A stretch of DNA of 64,000 nucleotides from Allopusillimonas sp008369125 (GTDB taxonomy: Bacteria; Pseudomonadota; Gammaproteobacteria; Burkholderiales; Burkholderiaceae_B): positions 62,001 through 126,000 of the forward strand of contig NZ_VOAY01000004.1 of NCBI RefSeq assembly GCF_008369125.1, in the 5' to 3' direction. Below, piece after piece: positions 43,476 through 51,344 of this stretch (within the stretch, counting starts at the first letter, position 1; each line of letters begins with the position of its first letter). The position numbers were made by a program, and so were the translations under genes. Under the pieces are notes generated by a model. The model was given only the letters and a program-made list of their open reading frames with translations. It ran no database searches and was not told where the DNA came from.

Positions 43476-44033
43476 ATGAACGGGAAAGAGTTCCTCTCAT
43501 ACCTTTCTTTACTTCGCCTACCCGAAGAAGTCGTTTTGCAAAAGGGATTAGGCACACACTTCGCTAAGCAACAAATTATTGACACCACGCCCATAAAGAG
43601 AGAGCGCCCTTTAATGCTGCAGGATGCACCCATAGAAATTCAGGCGCTTTATCGCAGCTACGACCTGTCATCCATCCAGATGCTATGGACACGTTTTCTG
43701 CCCGAACCCAGGCAGGTTCCAGAGGGCTGGCATTTTGCAAGCATGGCCGAAACGAGGATTGTGCGGGTTCCTGCCGGACGCATTGAGGCCTACCTAGAAC
43801 CCCCGATCAGGGCCAGGCACGGCGATAGCCAATTTCTCGGTGTGCTGGCGGAAAGCCTGGATACCTACCTGCACGCCATGCTCTGCGGCGCCATGCTCGG
43901 TACTCACTTTGCGCCAGGCTACGGCAGCCAACCTGGCGTGCGTAAAAAACTCGAACCAGTCGTTCAGCTTTGCATTCTCCTTGCCGGCGGCAAGGCCTAT
44001 GAGCATCACTGGGCTGGCACGTTGGGACTATAA
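43476..44033 (+). CDS. Array paralogue 3, unknown function (185 aa)
   Basis: It starts MNGKEFLSYLSLLRLPEEVV with AAAGAGG upstream; the leader AAAGAGGCCGC resembles that of paralogue 2. Family features: YDLSSIQMLWTRFLPEPRQV, PEGWHFASMAETRIVRVPAG, RIEAYLEPPIRARHGDSQFL, SLDTYLHAMLCGAMLGTHFA and the C-terminal LEPVVQLCILLAGGKAYEHH. Its stop is followed after one base by the start of paralogue 4, so the two are translationally coupled. Confidence 0.75.
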   Translation: MNGKEFLSYLSLLRLPEEVVLQKGLGTHFAKQQIIDTTPIKRERPLMLQDAPIEIQALYRSYDLSSIQMLWTRFLPEPRQVPEGWHFASMAETRIVRVPAGRIEAYLEPPIRARHGDSQFLGVLAESLDTYLHAMLCGAMLGTHFAPGYGSQPGVRKKLEPVVQLCILLAGGKAYEHHWAGTLGL

Positions 44034-44034
44034 A

Positions 44035-44601
44035 ATGAACGCAAAAAGATTCTTTTCCTATCTGCACTTGCTGTGCCTGCCCAAGGAAGTCGTCTCGCAA
44101 AAAGGGCTGGGTAATGAGTTTCATGGACAGCAACTTACCCGAACTGACATCTTCCGCAGAACAACCCCTTTGGTGCTGGATGATGCCCCAGAAGATATTC
44201 AAGCGCTGTTCCAAGACTACGACCTGTCGTTCCTCAACATGCTCTGGACCACCTTTTTACCCGAACCCACCAAGGTGCCAGAGGGCTGGCATTTTGCGAA
44301 CATGCTCCTAAACCGGGTTGTACGGGTCCCTTGCGGGCGCATTGAAGCCTTTAACGACCGTTCTCTTGAGACTACTGAAGGTGACCACCAATTTACCGGC
44401 ACGCTGGCAGTAAGCATGGATGCATATCTGGATGCGTTGTTCTGCGGCGCCCTGTTCCGAAAGCACTTTGCCGCAGGGTTCGCCGACCAGCCCACAACGC
44501 GGCTAAAACTAGAACCTGTTGCGCAGCTGTGCACTGTTTTCGCAGGCGGTGCGCAGTATGAGAGATTCTGGGCGGGGGTGCTGGGATTGCGCCATGAATA
44601 G
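44035..44601 (+). CDS. Array paralogue 4, unknown function (188 aa)
   Basis: The start is the ATG at 44035 (MNAKRFFSYLHLLCLPKEVV); the open frame extends upstream inside paralogue 3 but is not homologous there. Family features: DDAPEDIQALFQDYDLSFLN, MLWTTFLPEPTKVPEGWHFA, VVRVPCGRIEAFNDRS, SMDAYLDALFCGALFRKHFA, KLEPVAQLCTVFAGGAQYER. It is the last gene of the array; ~400 bp without a gene follow. Confidence 0.75.
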   Translation: MNAKRFFSYLHLLCLPKEVVSQKGLGNEFHGQQLTRTDIFRRTTPLVLDDAPEDIQALFQDYDLSFLNMLWTTFLPEPTKVPEGWHFANMLLNRVVRVPCGRIEAFNDRSLETTEGDHQFTGTLAVSMDAYLDALFCGALFRKHFAAGFADQPTTRLKLEPVAQLCTVFAGGAQYERFWAGVLGLRHE

Positions 44602-45002
44602 GGTTCGTCATGGCTCGCGACGATAGTAGGCAGCCTCTTGTATGCGAACTTCAGCCATACGATCAGGCCTTGTTGAACAGTCATGGTGGTTGTTCGTGAC
44701 ATAGCCTAATCCCTCTTGCCTAAAACATGTATTGAATATACTTAAAATACAAGTACAAGACTGTGCGTGCAAACACAACTGGCTGGGCAACAGCTTCAGC
44801 AGCCCAAGGGTACGGTTGGATAAAGAAATCGAAGGCGACGAAACACTCTGACGCACCGACAGGGATGGACGCTACTGCTTCATGACTGCATCGTGGAACA
44901 ATTGCAGCAACTATACACAGCGAGCACTAACGATTTACTGGACTTGGGCCGTGATCAAATGTGGCCTGCCCAACCTGACACGTGTTGGGCAAGCCAGCCA
45001 CC
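44602..45002. other. Gene-free stretch after the paralogue array
   Basis: No convincing gene was seen on either strand. It contains the hairpin TGCCCAAC (44967-44974) with GTTGGGCA (44984-44991), 12 bp beyond the stop of the minus-strand baeRF gene, a probable terminator for it. Confidence 0.5.
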
Positions 45003-46160
45003 TTAGTAGCGGAAAATAGCTGCCAAGCCAGAAGCATCAGGCATGCGCTCAGTTGGCACCATAATCACTTCGCCGCCTGTACGCAGTACCTGCTCGCCAA
45101 GGTCATCGAGCATGTCATCAACCTGAGGGTCTTCTTGCTTGTCGAACTGCACGGCGCCTGTGTTCAGATCGATACGCCCGGGGATCTGCCGGCCGGCTTC
45201 GAGCAGCAGAACCCGGACACGTCCGGCTACAGCAGCAACAGCTACGTCCGACAGGTCAGCGCTCGCCTGTTGCGCGTTGCGCGCCGCATTGAACTCATCA
45301 ACCAACCCGGCAAGACGACGAATATACAAGGGCTCCATGATCTTCCAGGAGAGCGTGCGTAGTTCGTCCTGCTTGAGCGCGTCGGGGTTGATGTCAACGC
45401 CCTCGTCAAGCAGTTGCGAATTATGGCTGACCTCGCGGAACAATGCGTGATGTTCTGGTAAGGCGGCCAAAATAAGCGGTAGTCCTGATTGCTTGGAGTG
45501 GTTTGCGATGAACGCGCGATCAACCTCTCGGAAAAATCGTTCAGTTTGCTTGTCAATGACATCAGCTTTTGAGCCATGGCTGTAACGCATGTCGTCCGTG
45601 CGACCAGACAGGCTAGCGGTACTGCCCGTAGTTCGCATGCGGCTTACGGGCTCAGGCAGATCGTCACCGATGATCTCACTTGCTGTAGAGGGGACATCTG
45701 CAGCCAGAGGGACTTCATTCAGCCCGTCTCGATTGCCTTCAAACAAGCGGGCCGTCTGACGGCTGAGGCACAGCACCTGAAAACGGTCAGCCGACTGGAA
45801 AATACGTAGCAACGGCTTAATGTGGAAACTGTCTGCGACGATTGCAAGCTGGGTAGTAGGCCTGTGTATAGGCATTACCCGGAAAAAACCTTCTGCCCCA
45901 AATACACCAATACCGTCTGAAGTGTGATTCCAGAAATCAGTATCGGCAGCCAGTTCTTCAAATGGAGCCAGCGCTTTTATAACACTGTCTTTTGAATATC
46001 TAGCACTTAATGATTCTTCAATCTGTTTGACCAGATTACGAAAAAGAATGGGGTCTTGCTTATTTTCGGGATGCTGCCGGTGCGTGGGCTGATAAAGAGA
46101 AATATACGGACCGGCCTCTTTAAGGTCTAAAAGGTCATTCAGGTTTTGAAGTGTCTGCAT
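45003..46160 (-). CDS. baeRF-family protein (bacterial relative of archaeo-eukaryotic release factor eRF1)
   Basis: The protein has 385 residues and is soluble. It shows the layout of baeRF proteins: an N-terminal domain starting LNDLLDLKEAGPYISLYQPT and TDFWNHTSDGIGVFGAEGFF, the central RNase-H-like domain (LLRIFQSADRFQVLCLSRQT, ARLFEGNRDGL), then the VDRAFIANHSKQSGLPLILA and ALPEHHALFREVS stretches. baeRF proteins are predicted to act on ribosomes in stress or rescue; direct evidence is scarce. The HPF-like gene directly upstream on the same strand (45 bp) supports a ribosome-linked function. Confidence 0.8.
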   Translation of the reverse strand: MQTLQNLNDLLDLKEAGPYISLYQPTHRQHPENKQDPILFRNLVKQIEESLSARYSKDSVIKALAPFEELAADTDFWNHTSDGIGVFGAEGFFRVMPIHRPTTQLAIVADSFHIKPLLRIFQSADRFQVLCLSRQTARLFEGNRDGLNEVPLAADVPSTASEIIGDDLPEPVSRMRTTGSTASLSGRTDDMRYSHGSKADVIDKQTERFFREVDRAFIANHSKQSGLPLILAALPEHHALFREVSHNSQLLDEGVDINPDALKQDELRTLSWKIMEPLYIRRLAGLVDEFNAARNAQQASADLSDVAVAAVAGRVRVLLLEAGRQIPGRIDLNTGAVQFDKQEDPQVDDMLDDLGEQVLRTGGEVIMVPTERMPDASGLAAIFRY

Positions 46161-46204
46161 AAATCTTCTTCTTCCTATAAATAAAAACGATAACGGATAT
46201 TTTC

Positions 46205-46564
46205 TTACTCGGTGGAATCGGCCTCATCGGATGCTACAACTTGATCGTGGCGGGCGGCATTGCGTTTACCAAATGCGGTATCAAGCGCCTGCGTCATTTT
46301 CCCCATGGCCCCGTCAGCTGCGAGCACCAGGGTTGAAGCCTGGTGACTGACGGATATCGGGTTTAAGCCTGCGACACGCGCTTCCAACACGCAGCGCTTG
46401 TCATCTGGGCCCGCTTTGCCGCTGTTCAAATCACTAAAATGGACTTCAATTCGCGTAATATGTTCTGAAAATCGTTTAAACGTATTGTTTATTTTTTGTT
46501 CAACTTTGGCAGTGAACGCTTCTGAGCCAGTTATGTGGCTGTCAGTATTTACTTGAATTTGCAT
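46205..46564 (-). CDS. HPF/RaiA-family ribosome-associated protein
   Basis: The protein has 119 residues. A short-form S30AE/HPF domain is visible: MQIQVNTDSHITGSEAF, VEQKINNTFKRFSEHITRIE, VHFSDLNSGKAGPDDKRCVL EAR, and the helix ADGAMGKMTQALDTAFGK. Such proteins bind the decoding site and help form or protect inactive ribosomes. A charged tail (HDQVVASDEADSTE) follows. It is the first gene of a pair with baeRF. It is distinct from the housekeeping HPF usually found next to rpoN. Confidence 0.85.
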   Translation of the reverse strand: MQIQVNTDSHITGSEAFTAKVEQKINNTFKRFSEHITRIEVHFSDLNSGKAGPDDKRCVLEARVAGLNPISVSHQASTLVLAADGAMGKMTQALDTAFGKRNAARHDQVVASDEADSTE

Positions 46565-47143
46565 GACGCTCCTTTAGTTGAGGGTTCTCTTCACTTTTAA
46601 CATAGTTGCAGGTGCCAAACTGAGCAGCTTGCCTTTTCGCCTGAATATATAGATGAAGTGATGATTTAAAACAAAGAAAACCGATTTGCATCAATAGATA
46701 AAAATGTGAATTTGTATTTTCTAACCGCAGTATTGTGATAATAAATACGCCCATCACACTTAATAGTTTTTGCGCTCATCAATCAGCGTAAAAGCCTTTA
46801 ACGTTGTTGAAAGCATGGCAAATTCATTTCATTGAAATAAAATAGCGCAGTTAGGGTTCAATAACACGGTCAACACCAGCATACATCACCCACCAACCCA
46901 AGCCGACGCCAAAAACTCAGGTATGGCGACTCAGATCAACCATCAAATAACATTGGCAAACACCCGGGGTCCGTTACGGCAACCATGGTTGCTTGAACAT
47001 GGCTCACTGGTTGGCCAAAGGCTAACGAGCCAGAACAAACTGAGACAAAAACATAAAAAAAGCAGGCAGGCATCTACACAAACGCAAAAATACTGCTATA
47101 CTCTTGGACTTCGCTGGTTCATGCAGTCGCAGTGCCAGTTAAT
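46565..47143. other. AT-rich gene-free stretch before tRNA-Gly copy 2
   Basis: About 580 bp, clearly richer in A/T than the flanking genes. No convincing gene was seen. It must contain the promoter of the HPF/baeRF pair (minus strand) and of the tRNA, but no clear consensus stands out. Confidence 0.4.
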
Positions 47144-47219
47144 GCGGGAATAGCTCAGTTGGTAGAGCGCAACCTTGCCAAGGTTGAGGTCGCGAGTTCG
47201 AGACTCGTTTCCCGCTCCA
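47144..47219 (+). tRNA. tRNA-Gly (anticodon GCC), copy 2
   Basis: A 76-nt gene with encoded CCA, the same structure and anticodon loop CTTGCCAAG as copy 1. Identity with copy 1 continues for ~7 nt past the CCA (AAATTCT) and then stops. Confidence 0.97.
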
Positions 47220-47228
47220 AAATTCTAA

Positions 47229-47258
47229 AAAGGCCCAGACTTCGGTTTGGGCTTTTTT
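47229..47258 (+). terminator. Terminator of tRNA-Gly copy 2
   Basis: GCCCAGAC (47233-47240) pairs with GTTTGGGC (47245-47252, one G-T pair) around a TTCG loop, followed by six T. Confidence 0.85.
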
Positions 47259-47300
47259 GTGTGTGCCTGCTTTTCGGTCGAACGACGTAGGGTATAAACC

Positions 47301-47918
47301 ATGGAAACTGTATTAATCCTGTTAATGGTCGCTGCAGCATGGCAGGTGTTGCGCGTGCGATACCAGCGAACGCATATTGCTTTGTTAGGGCGACATTTAG
47401 CCAGTTTTCAGCTTGAGCGCCACATGGAATCGCTAACGCAGGGCTACACCCGCGCCATCCAAGAGCAGAACGAGTCACGCCAAATCCAGGTGCTGGAAAC
47501 CTTCGGTCAAACCGAACGCGCGGTGGCGGCACAAGTGCAGTCACTGGCCAACGCCATGCAAAAGGAAAGCGCACAGGCCACCGGCATGGGCATACTTCCA
47601 TTCTGCATACCTTACGCCGAACGTTTTCTTCCTGCTGCGGTGCGAGATTTTCGTAAACTGTTGCACATCCATGCAGCCGGTTTGCGCCATGCTGTAGATA
47701 ATGAAGACGGCAAAGATGCTAAAAGCCGTGCCTACCGCCTTTCTGCAGAACTGTATCTGCTGCAGCACAGCTGCCACTGGTTTTGTAAATCACGCACTGT
47801 AGCCAATGCACGGTTGCTGATGCGGCATAAAGTTAATCATCAGAAAGTACTGGAGTCGGTCTCTTCGGTAACGCGATCGTCATATCAGCAATGGCTACAA
47901 GACACCGCTAAGCAATAG
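47301..47918 (+). CDS. Conserved-looking hypothetical protein with N-terminal membrane anchor
   Basis: The protein has 205 residues. A single hydrophobic segment at the very N terminus (ETVLILLMVAAAWQVL) is followed by a basic, helical, coiled-coil-prone region (GRHLASFQLERHMESLTQGY, QVQSLANAMQKESAQ). The C-terminal domain has His and Cys (HSCHWFCKS). A membrane-anchored cytoplasmic protein is likely. No family was recognised. It follows the tRNA terminator by 43 bp. Confidence 0.65.
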   Translation: METVLILLMVAAAWQVLRVRYQRTHIALLGRHLASFQLERHMESLTQGYTRAIQEQNESRQIQVLETFGQTERAVAAQVQSLANAMQKESAQATGMGILPFCIPYAERFLPAAVRDFRKLLHIHAAGLRHAVDNEDGKDAKSRAYRLSAELYLLQHSCHWFCKSRTVANARLLMRHKVNHQKVLESVSSVTRSSYQQWLQDTAKQ

Positions 47919-47998
47919 ACCTGACAACACATGGCATAGCATTGCGTGTCGAGCGCAAAATAGGCACGCTGATCAGCGCGCCTTATGTTGATGCAGAA

Positions 47999-48385
47999 TC
48001 ACGCCCGTGACAGCATGCCGACGCAATCCAGGTCATCTTCCGTTAAGCGATGGCATTCAAGCACATTTCGTAGCGCCGTAATCGCAGACTCATCTGGCAC
48101 AGCATGCTCGTTTTCGGGTAAACCAACCAGATGGCGCACCAGGCCCTGGTTTTTCAACGTACACGCCATGGCTGAATCACTGAGCCCCAGGTACTGCTGG
48201 ACAACATGAACCCGCAGCATCACCTCCACAGAACAGCAAACCGCATTTTGACCCGCAGCAGATTCAAAATAAGGCGTTACGAGCTCTACCCATGCGGGCC
48301 ATGGAACGCGAGCAAAAAGCTTGCAACAGCACGCTAATTTTTGAAGCCCGACGGCCTCCGCTTCGGGAAAAAGGAGTATTTGCAT
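47999..48385 (-). mobile_element. IS5-type transposase, N-terminal fragment
   Basis: It encodes 128 residues with the N-terminal domain typical of IS5-family transposases: LFPEAEAVGLQKLACCCKLF, WPAWVELVTPYFES, CSVEVMLRVHVVQQYLGLSD and PDESAITALRNVLECHRLTE. The DDE catalytic part, about 200 residues, is missing. The element is therefore a non-functional remnant. A full inverted repeat pair could not be identified. Confidence 0.75.
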
Positions 48386-48477
48386 AGTGTGTTCTGTACG
48401 CTCAATGAAAATGATACTGGTCGCCCATGGCCAACTTCATGTAGCCGGCCAGTACCGTCACGATGGCGGCCTTACCC

Positions 48478-48570
48478 TCACCCATCTGACCGTGCAGCTG
48501 CCGGAACAGCCAACATTGTGACGGCCGCCGCTGTCAGCCCCACGACAAACCGCCTGACTGCTGGCAGCAT
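48478..48570 (-). pseudogene. Signal-peptide-like ORF broken by frameshift next to the IS5 fragment
   Basis: It reads MLPAVRRFVVGLTAAAVTML, AVPAAARSDG and stops; this looks like a complete signal peptide. In another frame the sequence goes on with GEGKAAIVTVLAGYMKLAMG to 48403. A Fur-box-like site lies ~65 bp upstream. I infer an iron-regulated exported gene destroyed by frameshift and by the IS insertion. The original product cannot be named. Confidence 0.35.
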
Positions 48571-48633
48571 GGCATGTACGTCGATTGCATGCTCTCGCGT
48601 GCTGCATGCCGGCTCGCCTCAGACGATGTTAAT

Positions 48634-48652
48634 GATAATGATTCGCAATCAT
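48634..48652. promoter_or_regulatory. Fur-box-like operator
   Basis: GATAATGATTCGCAATCAT matches the Fur box GATAATGATAATCATTATC at most positions, and the flanking bases (AAT before, ATCATTT after) extend it. It lies just upstream of the broken exported ORF at 48570 (minus strand). The remaining 48386-48823 sequence holds no intact gene. Confidence 0.6.
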
Positions 48653-48823
48653 ATCATTTAAATGGCAGAAACAAGCATGTCGGTTGGGCGAGGCTGAAAG
48701 ATGTGGCTTTTAAGCGCGGCGTACCGTCAAGCTCCGTTCAATTTCATGGTTTCCTGAAAAAAAGAGCCGAAAGATCATGTCTTGCGGCCGGTTTTCATTT
48801 TTGCAGCGTTTACCGTGTCACAC

Positions 48824-50314
48824 CTACCATTTACCGCCTGCACCGCCCCCACCGCTGGAGCCGCCACCAAAACTACCTCCGGAGCTGCTGCTGCCTCCGC
48901 CTCCCCCCGAGCTGCCCGAACCTCCGGAACCGGAACTGCTCTGCAGCTTGGCCAGCGTTACCATTCCCAGCGATATCGTGTAGTCGCAGAATGCACATGT
49001 CTGCATGCGTTCTCCCGTACCGGTCTTGGTACGGGTCGCACGTTGGCGTACCTTAACGTCTGGCTGCTTCAGGGTTTGCCCCTGGCATTTCGGGCAGACT
49101 TCGTATCGTGCGATATTCTCACCGGCAAAGTCCATAAGATGGATGTTGCCGGTTTCTTTACCGCGCCATATTTCGTACGATTTAGCGCCGAGCTTTTCTT
49201 CTTTTCTCTGCCGCTCAGTTAAGTAATCTTGCAGCTTCCCGCGCTTGATTTCATCACGATGCACTCGCACCCATTGGCCAGCCGCCGCAGGGGGTACCGC
49301 GCGCAAGCGAGACTTTTTGCTTATCTTTCCCAAATCAAAATACGCCTTGTAGGCGAAGGGTGACAACAGCAGCGGCACAAGGTTTAGACGTGTGAACGAA
49401 ACCCGCATATCCAGAGCGGTTTTGCTGTCCTTGGTGCTCTTTTTGATAAATTGACGGCATCCGCGGTAATGGAAAAGCAGCAAAAATGCGCCAAACACGG
49501 CGATAAATCCGGGCAAGTGCTTAAACTGATAGACCCGCTCAATCACGTTAAGAAACCCGAACGCGAACAGGCTAAGAAAAAGTGCAAACAAAAACGTAAA
49601 CAGGGCAAACCAAAATGCATTGCCCTTGTAGGGCTTTGGCTTGATATTATGTTTTTTCAGTACCCAACGGCGTGCCAGGCTTATCCAGCCAAACGCAATG
49701 GAAAACATCACGAGCACAGACAGCGTCTGTTCCAGCGTAGCCGCATGCAGGTTCCAGAAGCTAGGCTGGTAGGCCTTCATACCCGCCAGTTCCACTTCGT
49801 GATCAGGCGACAAAAACACGCTTTCAATGGCTTTTGCGGTGGCTAATACCGCCATGTCTGTATTGCCGGCTTTCAGATAAGGAACTAAATAGTTCTCCCC
49901 GATCTGATTTAACAAGGCATCTGGAAAAATACCTCCTACTCCATAGCCGCTGATGAAGCGATATTCGCGACGGTCCATGCTCAGGAAAAGCAACAAACCG
50001 TTGTCACTTCCTTGCTTGCCAATGCCCCAATGGGTAAATAAATCCAGAGCAAACTTGAAATCGCTGCCGCCCTGGTAGTCATTCACGACCACCACGGCGA
50101 ACTCGCTGCCGTTGGCGTGTTCAATACCTGCACTGATGGCATCAAGTTGCGCACGGGTACTGCTGCTTAAATTGCCGTCTGGGTCGCTGACGTAATGGTC
50201 AGCTCCCATTGTTTGCGGATTGGGAATCGATTGGACCGAATACTGCGCATACACATTCAGACACCAGAACAGGCTGATCAGGGTGGTTATAAGAAAAATC
50301 CGGCTCTTAGTCAT
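48824..50314 (-). CDS. TPM-domain membrane protein with zinc-ribbon and Gly/Ser-rich tail
   Basis: The protein has 496 residues from the ATG at 50314 (AGGA just upstream), which gives a clean signal peptide (FLITTLISLFWCLNVYA-QY). A TPM domain follows (residues ~30-180: VSDPDGNLSSSTRAQLDAIS, SDNGLLLFLSMDRREYRFIS, GYGVGG). Then come two or three membrane helices, a cytoplasmic part with a CPKCQGQ...CAFCDY zinc ribbon, and a C-terminal tail almost purely Gly/Ser ending GAGGKW. TPM (YgcG-like) proteins are linked to envelope or photosystem repair; the role here is unknown. Confidence 0.82.
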   Translation of the reverse strand: MTKSRIFLITTLISLFWCLNVYAQYSVQSIPNPQTMGADHYVSDPDGNLSSSTRAQLDAISAGIEHANGSEFAVVVVNDYQGGSDFKFALDLFTHWGIGKQGSDNGLLLFLSMDRREYRFISGYGVGGIFPDALLNQIGENYLVPYLKAGNTDMAVLATAKAIESVFLSPDHEVELAGMKAYQPSFWNLHAATLEQTLSVLVMFSIAFGWISLARRWVLKKHNIKPKPYKGNAFWFALFTFLFALFLSLFAFGFLNVIERVYQFKHLPGFIAVFGAFLLLFHYRGCRQFIKKSTKDSKTALDMRVSFTRLNLVPLLLSPFAYKAYFDLGKISKKSRLRAVPPAAAGQWVRVHRDEIKRGKLQDYLTERQRKEEKLGAKSYEIWRGKETGNIHLMDFAGENIARYEVCPKCQGQTLKQPDVKVRQRATRTKTGTGERMQTCAFCDYTISLGMVTLAKLQSSSGSGGSGSSGGGGGSSSSGGSFGGGSSGGGGAGGKW

Positions 50315-50565
50315 CAGATCCTGGAAGGTATTCATGGGGGATGGGTCGCCGTGAGAAGTCCGCTTTCTGGCGAAAGCTGAACATATCCCTAATATCACGT
50401 TGGAACAGCCGCACAATTTGAATGCAACTGTCTTCGAGTATTCGCTTAAAGGCCAAGCCTGAAATCACGAAATGTTAACATCACTTGTTTTTCTTCTGAT
50501 TGATTTCATAATGGAAATAAGTCTGACCCACCTTCCTAAGTTTGGTTATATTTCAAGACATAAAA

Positions 50566-51315
50566 ATGGACGATAAATTCGCGCATATACGGCATATAGG
50601 GCGCTTTGAAGATAAGATTCATGCAACAGAGATAACTGAAATATCGCGCCTCTCTTTGCACGATCAAGTCGCACTCAGACTCCGGACTCTACTGGTCGAA
50701 GGCGCCATTCCACCAGGAGCAAAACTGAATGAGCGTGAACTCTGCACACTTTTGAAGGTGTCACGTACACCTCTGCGTGAAGCCATCAAACTTCTCGCCT
50801 CAGAAGGCTTGGTCGACTTACTGCCGAATCGCGGTGCCGTTGCAGTCAAGCTCACAGAAACCGACGTGATTCACAGTTTTGAATTGTTGGCGGAGCTCGA
50901 AGGTATGGCCGGTGACCTTGCCGCACAGCGTATTACCGATGCGGAGCTCGCTGAGTTGCGCGCTTTACACTTTGAGATGATGGCCAGTTACGCGCGCGAA
51001 GACCTCCCCAGTTATTATCACCTCAATGCCCTGATCCACAGCGCGTTAATACGGGCATCGAAGAACCCTTTGCTCATCAAAACATACAACAATACCAACG
51101 CACGAGTTCAATCTCTGCGGTATCACACAAATCATGATGCTGAGAAGTGGAAACTAGCTGTAAAAGAACATGAAAACATGATTGAGGCACTAACCGCTCG
51201 AGATTCCATCAGGTTGCGCAAGATACTTACCGTGCACCTTCAACACAAACGAGATACCGTAATTGACCTGCTCCGGACCGGCAAGCTCTACCCCGACACG
51301 CAGAGCACCCCTTAA
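50566..51315 (+). CDS. GntR-family regulator, FadR/FCD subgroup
   Basis: The protein has 249 residues from the ATG at 50566; an upstream TTG is a poorer start. The winged helix at residues ~25-95 shows LHDQVALRLRTLLVEGAIPP, GAKLNERELCTLLKVSRTPL and REAIKLLASEGLVDLLPNRG. The FCD ligand-binding domain follows (HSFELLAELEGMAGDLAAQR, and metal-binding-type His/Asp positions). It is the likely regulator of the catabolic genes at 51345-60983; the palindromic sites at 55278 and 55365 are its candidate operators. The inducer is unknown. Confidence 0.93.
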   Translation: MDDKFAHIRHIGRFEDKIHATEITEISRLSLHDQVALRLRTLLVEGAIPPGAKLNERELCTLLKVSRTPLREAIKLLASEGLVDLLPNRGAVAVKLTETDVIHSFELLAELEGMAGDLAAQRITDAELAELRALHFEMMASYAREDLPSYYHLNALIHSALIRASKNPLLIKTYNNTNARVQSLRYHTNHDAEKWKLAVKEHENMIEALTARDSIRLRKILTVHLQHKRDTVIDLLRTGKLYPDTQSTP

Positions 51316-51344
51316 GCACGGTCCGGTTTTCACTATGGAGAAAG

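Noticed and set aside
44608..44856. 82-codon minus-strand frame after the paralogue array
   Set aside because: Biased composition, no domain, no ribosome-binding site.
46923..47153. 76-codon plus-strand frame running into tRNA-Gly copy 2
   Set aside because: It overlaps the tRNA gene and has no family resemblance.
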